From UBA1550 sp049294435 (GTDB taxonomy: Bacteria > Patescibacteriota > Minisyncoccia > Phycocordibacterales > UBA1550), in NCBI GenBank assembly GCA_049294435.1, contig JBAQCU010000040.1:1-12887 (forward strand): 12,887 bases of DNA, written 5' to 3'. The notes under the pieces are model-generated. The model saw nothing but the letters and a program-made list of their open reading frames with translations, did not search any database and was not told the DNA's origin. Positions within the stretch are counted from its first letter, which is position 1. Each line of letters begins with the position of its first letter. Below are positions 12,709 to 12,887 of the stretch, piece by piece. Both the position numbers and the translations under genes were made by a program.

Positions 12709-12887
12709 ATGAAACCCCTTAGAGCCCTCCTCCTCGTCCTCCTCGCGCTCTCATTCGCAAACACAGCATCCGCCTACACATTCACCACAAAGATGAAGGT
12801 TGGCTCAAGAGGGGAAGAAGTAAAGAACCTCCAAATCCTATTAAACCAAGACCCTGTTACTCAAGTATCAGAAACAGGCGCAGGCTC
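12709..12887 (+). CDS. Secreted peptidoglycan-binding-domain protein (5' part only)
   Basis: The frame runs off the window end, so only the first 59 codons are seen. It starts MKPLRALLLVLLALSFANTASA, a textbook signal peptide with a short basic start, a Leu-rich core and an AxA-type cleavage site near residue 22. The next residues, MKVGSRGEEVKNLQILLNQD (29-48), match the start of the PG_binding_1 fold, in which a GxxGxxVxxLQxxL pattern opens the domain. The product is exported and probably binds the cell wall. The rest of the protein, including any catalytic domain, is outside the window. The promoter lies 9 nt before the ATG. Confidence 0.8.
   Translation, partial: MKPLRALLLVLLALSFANTASAYTFTTKMKVGSRGEEVKNLQILLNQDPVTQVSETGAG

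Overview
The window reads as a chromosomal origin-proximal segment of a small-genome bacterium of the Candidate Phyla Radiation (Patescibacteria, most like the Parcubacteria). This placement is an inference. It rests on a shortened YebC, a winged-helix/Cas2-like protein of a type common in that group, a TyrRS with an extra block, very compact gene spacing and the lack of clear Shine-Dalgarno sequences. TGA is used as a stop codon (symporter, window position 2081), so the glycine-recoding code of Gracilibacteria does not apply. No tRNA, rRNA, CRISPR array or transposase gene was seen.

Layout. 1-295 has no gene but is densely palindromic. 296-2083 holds a small acidic protein, a strong hairpin and a sodium:solute symporter. 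2007-2716 holds rpsO between two nearly identical copies of a 160-bp palindromic, MITE-like element; the first copy encodes the symporter C-terminus and the second runs into the rnpA stop codon. 2714-6403 is the classic rnpA-rpmH / dnaA-dnaN replication cluster. It has helically phased DnaA boxes before dnaA and a very AT-rich dnaA-dnaN gap that is the best oriC candidate. A small gene directly after dnaN may be a minimal DciA/DUF721-type helicase loader. 6393-8918 (minus) is a class A penicillin-binding protein, divergent from tyrS (8991-10352). tyrS converges on a perfect palindromic terminator shared with a 48-residue acidic protein. A 19-nt double DnaA-box motif, identical to the one before dnaA, lies at 10645-10663. 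ruvC, a winged-helix/Cas2-like gene and yebC follow on the minus strand. The winged-helix/Cas2-like gene interrupts the common yebC-ruvC pairing and is flanked by two inverted copies of one palindrome. The window ends in a truncated gene for a secreted peptidoglycan-binding protein.

How the parts work together. The centre is replication initiation (DnaA, the clamp DnaN and perhaps a helicase loader) coupled to rnpA/rpmH. Recombination (RuvC), translation (S15, L34, RNase P, TyrRS, YebC) and envelope synthesis (PBP) surround it. Across genes a common promoter layout recurs: an extended or consensus -10 element only 6-16 nt before the ATG, with no Shine-Dalgarno. This implies leaderless or nearly leaderless mRNAs. 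Repeats with strong dyad symmetry sit at many gene ends.
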